Assembly: GCA_007124105.1 (NCBI GenBank)
Contig: SLFT01000493.1
Span: 1-22,825 of the forward strand
DNA length: 22,825 bases
Source: Candidatus Hydrogenedentota bacterium
GTDB lineage: Bacteria > Hydrogenedentota > Hydrogenedentia > Hydrogenedentales > CAITNO01
Direction of reading: 5' to 3'
Positions 8,432 to 15,348 of this stretch are shown here, piece after piece. Position 1 is the stretch's first letter; every line of letters starts with the position of its first letter. Below the pieces are notes generated by a model that made no database searches, was not told the DNA's origin, and saw nothing but the letters and a program-made list of their open reading frames with translations. The position numbers and the translations under genes are program-made.

Positions 8432-9474
8432 GAAACAGGCGCGTTGAACCGGGTAAAAATCATGCGCCCGGCTGACGTTTGCAGCACACTGGTAACAAGC
8501 ACTTCCACATTCCTGCCAAGATAGCTGCGTCCGTTATCCACTACGACCATGGTGCCGTCGTCAAGATAGCCAACAGCCTGGGTGGCTTCCTTGCCTTCTT
8601 TAATCAACTTCACTTCCATCATTTCGTCTGGAAGCACGGCCGGCTTCAAAGAATTGGCAAGATCGTTGATATTCAACACGATAATACCGTCAATCTGCGC
8701 CACTTTGTTCAGATTAAAATCGGTTGTTAATATCTTTGCGTTGTATTGTTTGGCGAGTATAATCAGTTTTTCGTCCACTTCGGTGCTGTTGCCCGGATTG
8801 TCTTCGATGATGCTGACGGCAATTGGCGTTTTTGCGTCCTGAAGTTCCTTGAGTATATCGAGACCACGACGGCCCTTGGCGCGCCGCACGATATCAGAGG
8901 AGTCAGCAATGTTTTGCAGTTCCTTCAATACAAACCGTGGAATAAGCAGTGTGCCTTCAAGGAAACCGTTGGCGCAGATATCGGCAAGCCGGCCGTCAAT
9001 CAACACACTTGTGTCCACCAGTTTCAGGGAAACGGGAACGCTTGTTTTCTGGGGTTGTCGAACGGCGGAAATGAGTGATTCCCAGTTGGATGCCCGGGTC
9101 AAGCCGAGGTGTATGCCCATATATCCAAAAATCAGTACCAGGGAAACCGAAATGAATATCTGTATCGTAACATCCAAATCCTGGAACCAGAAACGGACGT
9201 ATACCGAGATAAGATAGCCGGCAATCAATGCGCCTACAACGGGCGCGACAGCCGGCGCAAGCCATTCATATAATTCCTGGGTAACGAAATACAGCAGAAA
9301 CAGTACGAGTCCGGCCAGAACTGCGCCAGCTAACCCGCCAAGGGACATCCATAACAGCGGCGTCTCTATCTGGTGTCCAGCCTCCTCCATATCGCCAAGG
9401 ATGACGCGCATCCAGCTAACCCCCATGACAATGCATGCAAGTACAAAGAATACACGCGCGGTTTTTACCATCAT
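8428..9474 (-). CDS. Membrane-anchored PIN-TRAM domain protein (YacL type)
   Basis: The 348-residue product has four predicted membrane helices (about 5-25, 40-63, 72-93 and 103-125). A PIN nuclease domain follows at 150-275, and the C-terminal part (285-345) resembles a TRAM RNA-binding domain. The acidic residues expected in a PIN active site are present: D154 in KLVDTSVLIDGR, E185 in VLKELQ, D234 in EVDEKL, and D252 in ILTTDFN. The architecture matches B. subtilis YacL, a putative membrane-tethered ribonuclease whose target I cannot state. Two ATGs start the frame; AAAGG sits about 10 nt before the first. The gene heads a tightly overlapping cluster with ispD and ispF. No convincing promoter was found in the 138 bp upstream, which carry two small hairpins. 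Confidence 0.9.
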   Translation of the reverse strand: MMVKTARVFFVLACIVMGVSWMRVILGDMEEAGHQIETPLLWMSLGGLAGAVLAGLVLFLLYFVTQELYEWLAPAVAPVVGALIAGYLISVYVRFWFQDLDVTIQIFISVSLVLIFGYMGIHLGLTRASNWESLISAVRQPQKTSVPVSLKLVDTSVLIDGRLADICANGFLEGTLLIPRFVLKELQNIADSSDIVRRAKGRRGLDILKELQDAKTPIAVSIIEDNPGNSTEVDEKLIILAKQYNAKILTTDFNLNKVAQIDGIIVLNINDLANSLKPAVLPDEMMEVKLIKEGKEATQAVGYLDDGTMVVVDNGRSYLGRNVEVLVTSVLQTSAGRMIFTRFNAPVS

Positions 9475-9528
9475 GGCATTAGTGCCTTTCCATTATTTTG
9501 AGCGATTGTACACACGTATAATAGGATA

Positions 9529-9570
9529 AGGCTCTTATGAGCCTACGCTACTATACCGTATTTAGTACGG
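9529..9570. repeat. Two small perfect hairpins between pnp and the PIN-TRAM gene
   Basis: AGGCTC (9529-9534) and GAGCCT (9539-9544) pair perfectly around a 4-nt loop. CCGTA (9556-9560) and TACGG (9566-9570) pair around a 5-nt loop. Neither is followed by a T-run on the - strand, so they are not standard intrinsic terminators of the phosphorylase gene. A TATTAT and a TATAGT lie beside them and could be -10 elements of the downstream gene, but no -35 partner is convincing. Confidence 0.4.
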
Positions 9571-9612
9571 CAAAATCTCTATTTTCTAATTTTCAAAAAG
9601 AACGGGCTATGT

Positions 9613-10440
9613 TTACGGCAATCTCGCGATGCATTCTTTCACGATCTGCGTCAATTTCGGTTCCGCTGCGTTGGCGACGGCGATAATTTTTTCGATATCG
9701 GCTGGTTGCAGCGCGTCAGGGAAGCACTCGTCCGTAATAGCGGAGAATCCCAGGGTTTTCAGACCCGCATGTACCGCCGTAATAACCTCTGGCGCGGTAC
9801 TCATACCCACGGCATCAGCGCCGATAGCGCGCATAAACCGGTATTCGGCTCGTGTTTCGAGACACGGTCCCGTGCAAGCGAGATAAACGCCGCGCTGAAG
9901 TTTAATACCCGCTTCAAGGGCGATAGTTTCCGCCAGGGCAATCAATTCATTGGAATACGGTTCGGACATATCCGGAAACCTGGGGCCGAGCGTGTCGTCA
10001 TTCGGTCCGATGAGCGGATTGTCTCCCATCAGGTTAATATGGTCCGTAATCACCATTAAGTCGCCGGCTGCGAATTGAGGATTCAGGCCGCCCGCGGCAT
10101 TTGATACGATGAGTGTATGGATGCCCAACGCACGCGCCACGCGTACGGGAAAGGTTACTTCCGCCATCGAGTAGCCTTCGTAACAATGGAACCGTCCTGA
10201 AAGCGCAACCACAGGACGATTTGCGATAGTCCCAAGTATCAGCGCGCCCGCATGACTGTCCACTGTGCTTACGGGAAAATGCGGTATGGATTCATACGGG
10301 ATTTCCACTGGCGCTTCGATGGTTTTCGCGAGCATTCCCAGCCCCGTTCCCAACACGATGCCAATTTCCGGCTTCGTGGGGCATACAGATGTTATTGTTG
10401 TTGCGGCGGCCTCAATCTGTTGTTTTAATTCCAGGTCCAT
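9613..10440 (-). CDS. Purine nucleoside phosphorylase (trimeric PNP family)
   Basis: This salvage enzyme splits purine nucleosides with phosphate into base and ribose-1-phosphate. The 275-residue product has the family signatures: GIVLGTGLG, a SGRFHCYEGY phosphate/His loop at 81-90, SNAAGGLNP, and DHINLMGDNPL. CTGPCLETRAEYR contains Glu195, equivalent to the purine-binding Glu201 of human PNP, and VGMSTAPEVITAVHAG follows. The residue aligned with human Asn243 is Asp237 (GFSAITDECFPD), which may change base preference. The ATG at 10440 has AGGAG at a spacing of 8. The open frame extends 48 codons upstream without family similarity. The gene lies 49 bp after the DUF167 gene and probably belongs to the accA transcript. 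Confidence 0.95.
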   Translation of the reverse strand: MDLELKQQIEAAATTITSVCPTKPEIGIVLGTGLGMLAKTIEAPVEIPYESIPHFPVSTVDSHAGALILGTIANRPVVALSGRFHCYEGYSMAEVTFPVRVARALGIHTLIVSNAAGGLNPQFAAGDLMVITDHINLMGDNPLIGPNDDTLGPRFPDMSEPYSNELIALAETIALEAGIKLQRGVYLACTGPCLETRAEYRFMRAIGADAVGMSTAPEVITAVHAGLKTLGFSAITDECFPDALQPADIEKIIAVANAAEPKLTQIVKECIARLP

Positions 10441-10470
10441 GTGACGCTCCTGTTTCTTGTTGATAGACCC

Positions 10471-10486
10471 TGCGGCGTCAGCCGCA
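10471..10486 (-). repeat. GC-rich intercistronic hairpin between the DUF167 gene and pnp
   Basis: TGCGGC and GCCGCA form a perfect 6-bp, GC-rich stem with a 4-nt loop. It occupies much of the 49-bp gap. No T-run follows on the - strand, so it may stabilise or separate mRNA segments instead of terminating transcription. Confidence 0.5.
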
Positions 10487-10489
10487 TTG

Positions 10490-10810
10490 TTATTTACCCT
10501 TCTTCTGATAATCGTCAAGCCTGGCGGTTGCATCCGCCAGAGGCAAGTGGGCGATGCGCACGGTTTTGTTCCGCGAACGCTCACCCGATGCGATGCTTAC
10601 ATTGCGTTTGGCCACCCCAAAAAGTTGCGCCAAATAGACGCGTATCGCTTCGTTGGCCGCGTTATCCACCGGCGGCGCCGCGACGGCAATGCGCAGTCGG
10701 CCATCTTCGCTGAAACGCAATCCCGGCCGGGACGCGCGCGGTTGCGCCCGTACATGCAGCAATACGCCGTCTTTTTCTTCCTCTATGGACAGGTCACGCT
10801 TCGTCTCCAT
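10490..10810 (-). CDS. DUF167 (YggU) family protein
   Basis: The 106-residue product is a complete DUF167 domain. VRAQPRASRPGLR, LRIAVAAPPVDNAANEAIRVYLAQ, and the SGERSRNKTVRI block near 75-86 match the conserved core. The family is small, cytoplasmic and of unknown function. It is often encoded beside membrane or division genes, but here it lies between accA and pnp. The ATG at 10810 overlaps the end of accA by 17 bp and has GGGA about 6 nt upstream. A TTG at 10822 would add four residues and is less likely. Confidence 0.92.
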   Translation of the reverse strand: METKRDLSIEEEKDGVLLHVRAQPRASRPGLRFSEDGRLRIAVAAPPVDNAANEAIRVYLAQLFGVAKRNVSIASGERSRNKTVRIAHLPLADATARLDDYQKKGK

Positions 10811-11636
10811 GCCATTTCCCAATATTTCTGAATCTGGCGCGACGGCGTTCCAGTGTCCAGGCGCCCTGCTTGTGTTCTTTCAGAAATGCGCGAATCTCCG
10901 CCGCCAGCGGCAGTATCATTTCCTCGGGCGCATGGTGCGCGCCGCCGTCAGGTTCCGATATTACTGTATCAATAACCCCGAAGGACAGCAGATCGGCGGC
11001 GGTTATACGCAACGCTTCGGCCGCCTGTTTTTTCTCATCCACATTACGCCACAGTATCTCGGCGCAGCGTTCCGGCGGGCAAATTGTGTAAACAGCATAT
11101 TCGAGCATGGCAATGTAATCCGCCACGGCGATGCCCAGCGCGCCGCCGCTGCCGCCTTCACCCAACACCACCGCGAAAATAGGGACATCAACCTGGGTCA
11201 TGGCAAGAAGATTGCCTGCAATGGCCATACCCTGGCCTCGTTCTTCGGCCTTGATGCCGGGATAGGCCGCCGGTGTATCAACAAAGCTCAACACAGGGCA
11301 ACCAAATCGGGCAGCCATAAGTAAGATGCGCAGCGCTTTACGATAGCCTTCCGGGTGGGCCATGCCAAAATTACGCGCCACCTTTTCATCCGTGGAAACG
11401 CCTTTCTGCTGGCCCACAACAAATACGGTTTCGCCTTCAAAACGCGCAATGCCGCAGATCATGGCGGGATCATCGCCCGAGAGCCGATCCCCGTGCAGTT
11501 CAATAAAATCCTCGAAAAGACGCGGCAAGTAAAACAGCAGTTGTGGCCGCTGCAAGTGTCGCGCAATCTCCATGCGTTCCCACGCAGTGATTTCTTGCTG
11601 CCGCTGTGCTTCGGTAGTCGTGTTTGTCGTGCCCAT
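10794..11636 (-). CDS. accA: Acetyl-CoA carboxylase carboxyltransferase subunit alpha
   Basis: With AccD, this subunit transfers the carboxyl group from biotin to acetyl-CoA, the first committed step of fatty acid synthesis. The 280 residues are shorter than the roughly 317 of the E. coli protein, mostly at the N-terminus. Conserved blocks are FEDFIELHGDRLSGDDPA, QQKG, RNFGMAHPEGYRKALR, DTPAAYPGIKAEERGQ (120-135), and GEGGSGGALGIAVADYIAMLEYA. EPDGGAHHAPEEM lies near 228-240. Two well-conserved spots differ from the usual sequence: DTPGAYPG reads DTPAAYPG, and ISPEGCA reads ICPPERCA. AGGA lies about 4 nt before the ATG. The 274-bp upstream gap holds a strong -10 promoter and a 10-bp-periodic repeat. 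accD is not in the window. Confidence 0.93.
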   Translation of the reverse strand: MGTTNTTTEAQRQQEITAWERMEIARHLQRPQLLFYLPRLFEDFIELHGDRLSGDDPAMICGIARFEGETVFVVGQQKGVSTDEKVARNFGMAHPEGYRKALRILLMAARFGCPVLSFVDTPAAYPGIKAEERGQGMAIAGNLLAMTQVDVPIFAVVLGEGGSGGALGIAVADYIAMLEYAVYTICPPERCAEILWRNVDEKKQAAEALRITAADLLSFGVIDTVISEPDGGAHHAPEEMILPLAAEIRAFLKEHKQGAWTLERRRARFRNIGKWHGDEA

Positions 11637-11723
11637 AGCATCCTGTATGCGTTTCGATGAATAGATATCGTAAATATATACTGTCCAGCATGTCCTGCCC
11701 CGGGTCCGAACCGATGCGACGCA

Positions 11724-11739
11724 AGCGGGAACAGCCGCT
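11724..11739 (-). repeat. Small hairpin in the accA leader
   Basis: AGCGG and CCGCT form a 5-bp stem around a 6-nt loop about 90 nt upstream of the accA start codon. If the promoter at 11881-11910 is used, this hairpin lies in the untranslated leader. It has no terminator-like T-run. Confidence 0.3.
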
Positions 11740-11798
11740 CCTGAATCTTATGGCTTAATGGCAAACCATGAGAATGTTACACAGCAGCCCCCGATACT

Positions 11799-11825
11799 GT
11801 CGGATACCGTCTGACACCGTCCGAC
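11799..11825. repeat. GTCNGAC array, three units at 10-bp period
   Basis: Units GTCGGAT (11799), GTCTGAC (11809) and GTCCGAC (11819) are spaced exactly 10 bp apart, separated by ACC triplets. A fourth copy, GTCGGAG, lies out of phase at 11847. Each intact unit is a palindrome around its central base. A matching four-unit array occurs at 19417-19456. Here the array is intergenic, about 160 bp upstream of accA. Confidence 0.75.
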
Positions 11826-11880
11826 AACCCTCCAGTAAGTTAATCTGTCGGAGCCGCCACGCTCAAATGACAGCGCATCC

Positions 11881-11910
11881 ATTATAACATGGAAAGACGA
11901 CTGATGGGAA
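11881..11910 (-). promoter_or_regulatory. Extended -10 promoter upstream of accA
   Basis: On the - strand a perfect TATAAT (11886-11881) is preceded by TGT, forming a full extended -10. A weaker TTCCCA (11910-11905) sits 18 bp further upstream. The predicted start near 11874 gives an accA leader of about 238 nt, which would contain the GTCNGAC array and the 11724 hairpin. The site abuts the stop codon of the folate gene, so it would give the accA group independent expression. Confidence 0.6.
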
Positions 11911-12510
11911 TTAACGCGGTTCATTGGCAGGCGTGTCAGGATGCCACCCCGATTCCGTAAGCACATAATCCACGGGCTGATCATGGGGCATGGTGGGCAG
12001 AGAATTGGTCAGCTGCAAGTCAAAAGCCAATCCAACGGATACGCCTTTGAAATCGCTGAGAAATCGATCGTAGTAACCGCCACCGTAGCCGATACGTTCG
12101 CCGGTCCTGGTAAACGCAACTCCAGGCGTGAGACACAGGGCGTCCGATGGCGGTTCCATGCAAGATGTACGCGTCAAATCCGGCTCCAGCAACCCAAAAC
12201 GTCCGCGAACCAGTTGCTCACGACTAACAATGCGCGCCCACCGCAACATTTTGTCGCCCTGGATAACAATGGGCGTCAGCACGGCGCGTGCGCTTGCCAG
12301 CGCCGCATCAATCAGCGCCCATGTGTCCACTTCATTGTCGCGGGCCGACACGTAGGTCAGCAGCGTTTCAGTGGCCTCATAACAGGAACTTTCCAGAAGA
12401 AGCCGACATATTGCCTCACTGGCGCGCGTCCACGCCTCCGGCGTCATTGCGCGTCGGGCGGTCAAATATCGTTTTCGCAACCGCGCTTTCTGTTCAACCG
12501 GTGTTTCCAT
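11911..12510 (-). CDS. 5-formyltetrahydrofolate cyclo-ligase
   Basis: This enzyme converts 5-formyl-THF to 5,10-methenyl-THF using ATP and returns a storage folate to one-carbon metabolism. The 199-residue protein has the family's N-terminal KARLRKRYL, EVDTWALI near 60, and the diagnostic block LTPGVAFTRTGERIGYGGGY (128-147), followed by YDRFL. The end, PHDQPVDYVLTESG, also fits. The ATG at 12510 follows GGGA at about 11 nt. The gene lies 19 bp after the lysoplasmalogenase gene and appears to be the last gene of the nrfH operon. The family is often named fau, ygfA or MTHFS; I leave the symbol blank because naming is not uniform. Confidence 0.94.
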   Translation of the reverse strand: METPVEQKARLRKRYLTARRAMTPEAWTRASEAICRLLLESSCYEATETLLTYVSARDNEVDTWALIDAALASARAVLTPIVIQGDKMLRWARIVSREQLVRGRFGLLEPDLTRTSCMEPPSDALCLTPGVAFTRTGERIGYGGGYYDRFLSDFKGVSVGLAFDLQLTNSLPTMPHDQPVDYVLTESGWHPDTPANEPR

Positions 12511-12529
12511 GTGTTCACGTTCCCTGGCG

Positions 12530-13228
12530 TTATAACTGGTTACTGTATGCGTTGGTTTTGCGCTCGTTGGCCATGGTTACCGACGAAATGCTGAGCGCCA
12601 ATAGTATACATGCTGCGTAGTACAGGGGGTAGCAAAAGAACGCGTGTATACCGTTCGGCGACACGTAGCGCCAGCGCGCGAGAAAAATATCCGACAGGTA
12701 AAACAACACCGCACCGCTTGTCAGCAATCCCCGGCCAGCTGTGAGGTTGGCGCCATAAGCGGCGACAAGCATGGCGGTTATGACCAGCAAGTACGCGACA
12801 ACCAGCCAGACCTCGGGGCCGGAAACATGGGGCAGCAGCCATGCGGCAAGTAGAACAGCCGCAAACACGGCTGCCGGACTTGCGCATAGAACACGTCTTT
12901 TGAGTATGCCCTGGGCAAAACAGGCGGCAATAAAGGCCAGGTGAGCCAGCAAAAACGCGATGGCGCCCGCAGCGAAGTGGTAGGGACCGACGAGGTCGCC
13001 CACGCCACAGGCCACAAGTCCCGTAATCATAAAGCGCCCATAAGCGTGACGATGCGCGCCGCCGGCAGCGGCGGTCGCTACAAATCCAACTGATCCGCCA
13101 ACGGTAAGCGGATAGACCAGGTTACGCGCAGCAACAGCGCGGGCCAGGAGCATCGCAAATACGCATAGCGCCGCCATTGCGGCAAGCATCAAGGCAACAG
13201 GGCGGTGTTTTACAAAGCCGCAATACAT
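12530..13228 (-). CDS. YhhN/TMEM86-family membrane protein, probable lysoplasmalogenase
   Basis: The 232-residue product is almost wholly membrane helices (about eight). It carries the two conserved acidic motifs of this family: ACGVGDLV with Asp78, and GAVLFYLSDIFLA with Asp180. The His-bearing AFLLAHLAFIA helix lies between them. Characterised members cleave the vinyl-ether bond of lysoplasmalogens, and plasmalogens are typical of anaerobes. That would fit a cell living with NrfHA, but the activity here is inferred. The ATG at 13228 starts 2 bp after the nrfA stop, with AGGA immediately before it. This spacing is too tight for a normal ribosome site, so translational coupling to nrfA is likely. 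Confidence 0.8.
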   Translation of the reverse strand: MYCGFVKHRPVALMLAAMAALCVFAMLLARAVAARNLVYPLTVGGSVGFVATAAAGGAHRHAYGRFMITGLVACGVGDLVGPYHFAAGAIAFLLAHLAFIAACFAQGILKRRVLCASPAAVFAAVLLAAWLLPHVSGPEVWLVVAYLLVITAMLVAAYGANLTAGRGLLTSGAVLFYLSDIFLARWRYVSPNGIHAFFCYPLYYAACILLALSISSVTMANERKTNAYSNQL

Positions 13229-13230
13229 TC

Positions 13231-14712
13231 CTACACGCGCGCATCAGAAGCGGCTGTTTCCGTGTCGTCGTCCTGTTCCGGCGCCTCCTCGAGCTCCTGA
13301 ACCGCGTCGGCAGCGGGATCAAGCGCTACCTGGCCCAGACGCATATAGTCCATGGCCTTAAACAGCAGACGCGCGGATTCCTGCGGCGCATGAAAGCCCG
13401 AAGAGTTTTCCGCTTCCACAAAGTCTATCAGGAACGTGGCGGCTCGCTGGCAGTACTGCGCCTGCGCCAGCTGTTCGGCGGGGATGTCCTGTTCCTTTGC
13501 GGCAATAATGCTGTCTATGAAATCCATCAGCGCGTCCAGCGCCATGTCCTGCATTTCTACGGTGCGTTCCTGGATGCGTTCGGCCCGGGCGAACAGTTCT
13601 TCTTCGGGGACCTTGTGACAGGTCTGGCACGCATTGTTGATATTCAGCAACGGGCTGCGCACATGATGGTCGCTGATTTTGAGCGCCCCTTTGCGCATGT
13701 ACGGCATGTGGCAGTCCGCGCAGGATACGCCCGCGCGCGCATGAGTGCCCTCGCTCCACAATTCGAACTCCGGATGCTGCGTTTTCAGCATGGGCGCGCC
13801 TGTGTCCGCGTGTGTCCAGTCGGCAAAATCAATCTCATCGAAGTATGCAAGCATCTGGTCGCCGCGAAGGCCCTTGTGCCAGGGGAAAGTAAGACGGCGG
13901 CTTTCATCGGGCGCGAAATAGTATTCAACGTGGCACTGGGCGCAGACAAACGAACGCATCTCCTGGCGCGTGGCCATGGTGTCCACATCGTAGTTATCAA
14001 TGCCTTCAGCCGCCTTTGCCACGCGAATGCCTTCACGAAAAGCGGGGCGTGTGATGCGTAATTGCATGGTTTCGGGATCATGGCAATCTATGCAGGACAC
14101 CGGATGCTCGACAAGCTCGCGGGCATCTTCATACTTCATGGGGTTCAGTTTCTCAAAGCCCGCCTGGATATCGCCGTCGCCCAGTTCCTTGTATGTGGCA
14201 TATACGGAAGCGTGACAATTCATGCAGTTCCCATACTGTTGCACCTGGTGACGCTTTGTGAGGGTCTGATCCTCGAGCATGTAAGCGTGTCCCCGCGCTT
14301 CTCGGTAATCTATCGAAAATGCGTATCCCGCCCACATGCGTTTGAGGCGGGGATTCATCTCAATCTTGCTGCGCGCGGTCTCGGAACGCGGATCGTCGCT
14401 GTCCGGCATACGCGGAATGGCCTCGCTGCCGCCGTAACTTGTGCGCACCATGTCCACGGTACGCTTGTACTGGTCATATTGCATGGGGAAATTCATGCCC
14501 CAGACCGATGGGTCCACTGTATCATCTGTTACGTCAACTACACGCATGAACGGGTTGCGCGCTTCCTGTTGCCGTTGAAAGATTGTAACCAGCAAGCCCG
14601 TGGCGCCGAAGGCCATCACAGCCGCGACCAGTCCCACAATGACCGCTATCGCAACAAAGGCGCGCAACGATAAATGGACGGAAGAGGTGTTATTCTTATT
14701 TGCGTCATTCAT
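13231..14712 (-). CDS. nrfA: Cytochrome c nitrite reductase catalytic subunit, CXXCH type
   Basis: NrfA reduces nitrite to ammonium with six electrons in the periplasm. The 493-residue protein has an uncleaved-looking membrane segment at about 18-45 and five heme motifs: C163-H167, C207-H211, C257-H261, C331-H335 and C362-H366. Active-site and calcium-site elements are present: VEYYF (E263, Y264, Y265) after heme 3, and MLKTQH (K310, Q312, H313). Arg219 in MQLRITRP is probably the catalytic arginine. The first motif is CMNCH, whereas most NrfA proteins have CXXCK at this active-site heme. CXXCH NrfA is known from Campylobacter-like lineages. An acidic low-complexity tail (EEAPEQDDDTET) ends the protein. 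AAGGA lies 8 nt before the ATG. The gene follows nrfH by 49 bp. Confidence 0.94.
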   Translation of the reverse strand: MNDANKNNTSSVHLSLRAFVAIAVIVGLVAAVMAFGATGLLVTIFQRQQEARNPFMRVVDVTDDTVDPSVWGMNFPMQYDQYKRTVDMVRTSYGGSEAIPRMPDSDDPRSETARSKIEMNPRLKRMWAGYAFSIDYREARGHAYMLEDQTLTKRHQVQQYGNCMNCHASVYATYKELGDGDIQAGFEKLNPMKYEDARELVEHPVSCIDCHDPETMQLRITRPAFREGIRVAKAAEGIDNYDVDTMATRQEMRSFVCAQCHVEYYFAPDESRRLTFPWHKGLRGDQMLAYFDEIDFADWTHADTGAPMLKTQHPEFELWSEGTHARAGVSCADCHMPYMRKGALKISDHHVRSPLLNINNACQTCHKVPEEELFARAERIQERTVEMQDMALDALMDFIDSIIAAKEQDIPAEQLAQAQYCQRAATFLIDFVEAENSSGFHAPQESARLLFKAMDYMRLGQVALDPAADAVQELEEAPEQDDDTETAASDARV

Positions 14713-14761
14713 AGCGAAAATCCTTATTTCAATGATGCTGCAAGACCTGAGATCATACGCG

Positions 14762-15241
14762 TTATCTCAAATGCCCCACCGAATCATGACATCGCACACA
14801 ATCAAGCGCCTGCGGGCCGTGACCGAAGGCGTCTATGCGTTCGACCATGTCGGCATGGCAATGCCGGCACGCCCCTTCGACAACAGCCCGGTTGCCCGGT
14901 TTTATTTGTATCTGATCAGGGAAATTGCCCGTTGTAAAGGCGAGAGAATGATGAAAACCGTTTAACGCTTTGACCCAGTATTTGCCGATGAATGTGTGCG
15001 GCGTGTGACAGTCATTGCATACGGCGACAGCATGGTGGCTCGACTTTACCCAGGCGTCCAGATGTTCCTGCATAATGTGACAGTTGGCGCAAGTTTCAGG
15101 CGCATCGGTCATGTAGGAAAACCCCTTGGCGTAGATGAAAGTATAACTGCCTATCCCGATACCCAACCCGGACACCACGCCCAGGAACACGGACGCATAC
15201 AACGCGCGTTGCACCCAGATGCTGTACTGTATTGGGGCCAT
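14762..15241 (-). CDS. nrfH: NrfH-type tetraheme quinol dehydrogenase
   Basis: NrfH is the membrane-anchored NapC/NirT-family cytochrome that passes electrons from menaquinol to NrfA. The 159-residue product has one N-terminal membrane helix (about 13-37) and four CXXCH heme sites: C51-H55, C75-H79, C125-H129 and C148-H152. SYMTD just before heme 1 holds a Met that may be a heme ligand, as in known NrfH proteins. The ATG at 15241 was chosen because AGGAGG lies 8 nt upstream. A GTG two codons earlier is only 2 nt from that site and is too close. The gene order nrfH-nrfA is canonical. A strong promoter precedes it, and no FNR-like TTGAT-N4-ATCAA site was seen in the upstream gap. Confidence 0.95.
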   Translation of the reverse strand: MAPIQYSIWVQRALYASVFLGVVSGLGIGIGSYTFIYAKGFSYMTDAPETCANCHIMQEHLDAWVKSSHHAVAVCNDCHTPHTFIGKYWVKALNGFHHSLAFTTGNFPDQIQIKPGNRAVVEGACRHCHADMVERIDAFGHGPQALDCVRCHDSVGHLR

Positions 15242-15249
15242 ATTCACAA

Positions 15250-15255
15250 CCTCCT
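15250..15255 (-). promoter_or_regulatory. Ribosome-binding site deciding the nrfH start
   Basis: AGGAGG on the - strand is a full Shine-Dalgarno sequence. Its 8-nt spacing to the ATG at 15241, against 2 nt to the in-frame GTG at 15247, fixes the start codon. Confidence 0.85.
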
Positions 15256-15269
15256 GTTACTTCTACAGC

Positions 15270-15299
15270 ATGATACAGCAGCGGCAACTTAAATGTCAA
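15270..15299 (-). promoter_or_regulatory. Strong sigma-70-type promoter of nrfH-nrfA
   Basis: On the - strand a perfect -35 TTGACA (15299-15294) is separated by 18 bp from TATCAT (15275-15270, 5/6 match). The start would be near 15263, leaving a leader of about 22 nt that carries the AGGAGG. It is the clearest promoter in the window and should drive nrfH, nrfA, the lysoplasmalogenase gene and the folate gene. Confidence 0.75.
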
Positions 15300-15348
15300 G
15301 AATGGCGATAATAATAGTTTTGCTTACGGGCGCCAGCGCTCGATACGC

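Noticed and set aside
10441..10584. A 48-codon upstream extension of the purine nucleoside phosphorylase
   Set aside because: It would overlap most of the DUF167 gene and lacks family similarity; AGGAG before the ATG at 10440 decides the start.
11799..11825. GTCNGAC array as a CRISPR remnant
   Set aside because: Units are 7 bp with 3-bp gaps, far too short for CRISPR repeats and spacers, and no cas gene is nearby.
11748..11878. A possible leader peptide across the GTCNGAC array upstream of accA
   Set aside because: The frame has no ribosome site, its first usable ATG overlaps the -10 region, and its residues only reflect translation of the repeat.
11637..11910. A 6S RNA gene, because 6S RNA often neighbours 5-formyl-THF cyclo-ligase
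   Set aside because: The gap is on the downstream side of that gene and shows no long imperfect hairpin with a central bubble.
13177..14061. A 294-codon + strand frame opposite nrfA
   Set aside because: It is antisense to a gene with five heme motifs, has no recognisable domain, and is explained by the GC-biased codon use of nrfA.
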